Below, piece after piece: positions 59,629 to 64,000 of a DNA stretch of 64,000 bases (position 1 is the first letter of the stretch; each line of letters opens with the position of its first letter). Below the pieces are notes generated by a model. The model was not told the DNA's origin. It was given only the letters and a program-made list of their open reading frames with translations, and searched no databases. This stretch comes from Phycomyces nitens. Lineage: Eukaryota; Mucoromycota; Mucoromycetes; Mucorales; Phycomycetaceae. The DNA lies in NCBI GenBank assembly GCA_022702545.1, contig JAHRBC010000001.1:4402001-4466000 (forward strand), given 5' to 3'. The translations under genes were made by a program, and so were the position numbers.

Positions 59629-60781
59629 TTATTTCCATAGATCCGGGAGTACTTTGTACAGGTTATGAATGTCATCAATCTGGTAATCTCCATGGTTAGA
59701 TTTTGCTGGATCATCTGCAACATGAACAGTTTTCCAGCCCAGTGCCTATTTTTTTATTGGGGGGTTTTTTTTAGAGCACTGAGTTCATTTATATGATTTA
59801 ATCGACATTCTCACCTTTGCAGCATCGATATTTGCACCAGAATCATCAACAAGGTAGCAAAGAGAAGGGTCAGATATCCCTGCCTCCTTCATGGCTCTCT
59901 CAAAAGAAGCGAGCTCTAAAAAATTCCATAATAGACACAAGTCAACCTTTAGCTTTTATCTGTTGCCTGACCACCATACCTGGCTTGCAGTCAAAATTGG
60001 GATCTTTGTAGTCGGCATATGTAATGCCTAGAAAAAAGAGCGAGATTTTTAAACATTTAATTTGCATATCAAATGTGCACATTTTGGCTCACCTTCAAAT
60101 TCATCAGATAAGCCCATGATTCGAAGGCATCTTTCGGCATGCTTGGATAGAAAAAAAAGAAGACTTGTATTAGTATGTGGTTCAGCAAACAATTGGATTT
60201 CTTTTGTACTTACAGGCAGATAGGCATTGGTGAAAACCCACTTTCTTATCTTGAGCCCGCGTATCATGTCGCGCAGCTCTGGATCAGGCTTCAGGACATC
60301 TTCAAGAGGCAAAGTGCCGTCGACCTGCTTATCTACATTATGAAATATTAACATTCTCTTCAATACACACAAAACCTCTTACCATATTCGACAGCATCGA
60401 TCTGGTGGTGCTTGATAAGACCTCTAAGAGAGAGTCCATAATCCAAAAAGTATCTCTCTCGCAGTGTGCGTGCTGCAAAACCAGCCCAATACTGTGAACA
60501 ACTTGACAAACACTAGGAGTCTATATCATACCTTCTTCCTGAGGAAATCCCATTCTCTCAAAGTATTGGACAATTCTTTTTTTTACAACGCAAATCAGTC
60601 TTTTGTTTTATTTTTATTTTGGAATCACGCAGTATACCTCTCACGCATCATGGCCTGGATTCCATAATTCTTGTGCTAATGAACAACAATGTTAATTCAC
60701 ATTATGCAAGTGTCCTACCCAAAATTCACTTGCATAAAGACAGTTGTCACAGTCAAAGAAAAAGACGGGCTGCTCACTCAT
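59629..60781 (-). CDS. HAD-type pyrimidine 5'-nucleotidase (SDT1/PHM8 type)
   Basis: Nine exons: 60781-60719, 60675-60638, 60575-60532, 60472-60383, 60332-60214, 60141-60093, 60027-59980, 59915-59815, 59745-59629, giving 222 residues. Motif I is FFDCDNCLY (nucleophile Asp10, second Asp12), as in Sdt1 (FFDIDNCLY). A helical cap follows (RERYFLDYGLSLRGLIKHHQIDAVEYDKQVD, given here in outline). Then come motif II VFTNAY, motif III Lys in YKDPNFDCKP, and motif IV LVDDSGANI. Family members dephosphorylate UMP/CMP and related nucleotides, or lysophosphatidate in Phm8. Exons are very small (38-119 nt). The acceptor at 60576 is preceded by an A-rich rather than pyrimidine tract, the weakest site in the model. 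Confidence 0.9.
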
Positions 60782-61835
60782 TTTTTTTATTTGTAAAAAA
60801 AAATGGCTCGAATGAATCTCGTGTTTCTTTTAGCCTTACAAGCTGCCTCTTTTATTTTATTTTATTTTAATTTATTTATTTTATTGCTTGGTATGAGATT
60901 AGTGATAAGCAGCACAAAAATGACTCATTGGGTAGAGAAATCTGCAGAGTGCCTTTGTGACGTAGCACATTTATGAATTCTGTGGTTTTGGGATAGAGTT
61001 TTGATTACATATGGAAGATGGACAAAGCGGAAGAAAGTACAAGATCAAATACGTGTATAAATGTGTGTGTGTCTGTTTTTCTTTAAACCAAAACATTCTT
61101 TTATAAGTCGGTACAAATTAAGCCTTGGAAACGAGGCATTATATTGGTCTTTGTGCCATTAAATACTTCTTTACCCCAACAATATATAAACAACCCAGAG
61201 ATTTGAATAAATAAATGAAAGAACCAGACCAAGTTTGCAGTAAAGGCGCGTGTAGGATACGTGGGGTAAATTGTAATATCCCGCTCTTTCCCGTGTACTC
61301 GTTCTGCTTCCGTCTTTCTCCTCTTTCAAATACCCTGGCCAGCAGCCCAAAAAACTAAACACCAGGTTTATTTACAGCCATGGTTATCAATTGAAGGCCT
61401 TGCTCTCTTGTTTTTTCCCTGATAGACCCTGGATATCTCTACTAGACCAATTGGTTGCCACCCATAAGCATACTTTTGCCCATTTCTCTGTCAATGTGAC
61501 GGTCAACGGACAGAAAGGGTGAATAAATTTCCTTTTGGCTTTCATTTCTCACCCACGCCTCAATCCTATACACACACACACACACACATGTATATATATA
61601 TATGAATTTTATGGTCCCTTTCTGATCTGCATATTCAAGTACTTTCAAGACTGTGCCTGGACAAGCACTCGTCCAGTAGCCAGCTCAAGGAATTCATTAC
61701 AGTAATAAACTCCGGCTGTGACGTAAACTGCGGTCTGTCGAAAAATGCTCCGTGACGTTGTAAATGGAAGACTTAAAAACGTTTCCCCGCCAAGTTTGCC
61801 CCAATTTCTATTTACCCTTTTTTCTATCAAGCATT
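60782..61835. promoter_or_regulatory. divergent promoter region, HAD nucleotidase / LPD1
   Basis: The two genes diverge across 1.05 kb. The region holds one AP-1-type site TGACTCA (60921-60927) and three TGACGT half-CRE sites (60958-60963, 61719-61724, 61753-61758), the last two 78-118 bp before the LPD1 start. A TG/CA run lies at about 61570-61587. Binding by the bZIP encoded at 41520-42990 or by other bZIPs is conjecture. Confidence 0.35.
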
Positions 61836-63745
<1,910 letters not shown>

Positions 63746-64000
63746 ATAACAAACAAGAAGAAGAAGAAGAAGAACATTTGCTGTTCACACAAATATACGC
63801 CAATATATTGTGTCCATTATACACAACCTATTTCAAAGTGCCTAATACATCACGAAACATTCCGTATTCATACATCAATATTACAAATATACTAAGAAAT
63901 GACTGACATTAACTAGAAGGGTTTGGTTGTAAATTGTGTGGCAATACCTTTTGGAAAAGACTCTAGAGAAGTTCATTATAGGACCTATTTCAAGCTGCCT
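63746..64000. other. 3' flank of LPD1 to window end
   Basis: An AAGAAG repeat follows the stop codon, then AT-rich sequence to the window end. No gene seen. Confidence 0.5.

Overview
The window is nuclear DNA from an early-diverging fungus, most likely Mucoromycota. The signs are short introns (about 45-110 nt) in nearly every gene, AT-rich spacers, fungal orthologues throughout, and features more typical of Mucoromycota than of yeasts or Ascomycota: a GH9 endoglucanase, a WNK-type kinase, a glutaredoxin with two Grx domains, F-box proteins and Helitron/Tc1 relics. I rebuilt gene models by hand from splice signals, phase continuity and family motifs. The exon coordinates are inferences, but every multi-exon model closes in frame.

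Layout. 0-9.3 kb: 5' end of a GH9 endoglucanase (-), an unrecognised basic protein (-), a gene-poor stretch with a Tc1/mariner relic and a MITE-like element, a PICOT-type monothiol glutaredoxin (+), and a WNK-like kinase (+). 9.9-13 kb: a disrupted Helitron-like element and unidentified coding remnants. 14.3-21.2 kb: a tandem segmental duplication on the minus strand, made of an intact Ysc84-type SYLF-SH3 gene, a truncated SH3-only copy, and two small glycine-rich genes. 21.5-27.5 kb: DUG1-type dipeptidase (+), a single-exon F-box protein (+), and a NDUFA4-like small subunit (-). 27.5-31.5 kb: gene-poor, with a SINE-like repeat and dispersed repeats. 31.5-45.8 kb: PPP4R1-like HEAT protein (-), a long disordered protein (-), a PRELI/Ups protein (-), a Yap1/Pap1-type bZIP (+), and URC4 (-). 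47-53.3 kb: MMS19 in 23 exons (+), a small membrane protein (+), and a DinB-like protein (+). 55.5-63.7 kb: mitochondrial EF-Tu (+), an SDT1-type HAD nucleotidase (-), and dihydrolipoyl dehydrogenase (+).

Neighbouring genes are not operons and mostly do unrelated housekeeping work. PICOT glutaredoxin and MMS19 both serve cytosolic Fe-S metabolism. EF-Tu, LPD1, PRELI and the NDUFA4-like protein act in mitochondria. The most unusual parts are the tandem duplication, where non-coding blocks are better conserved than the small glycine-rich coding regions, and a high share of GC-AG introns (6 of about 95 modelled).
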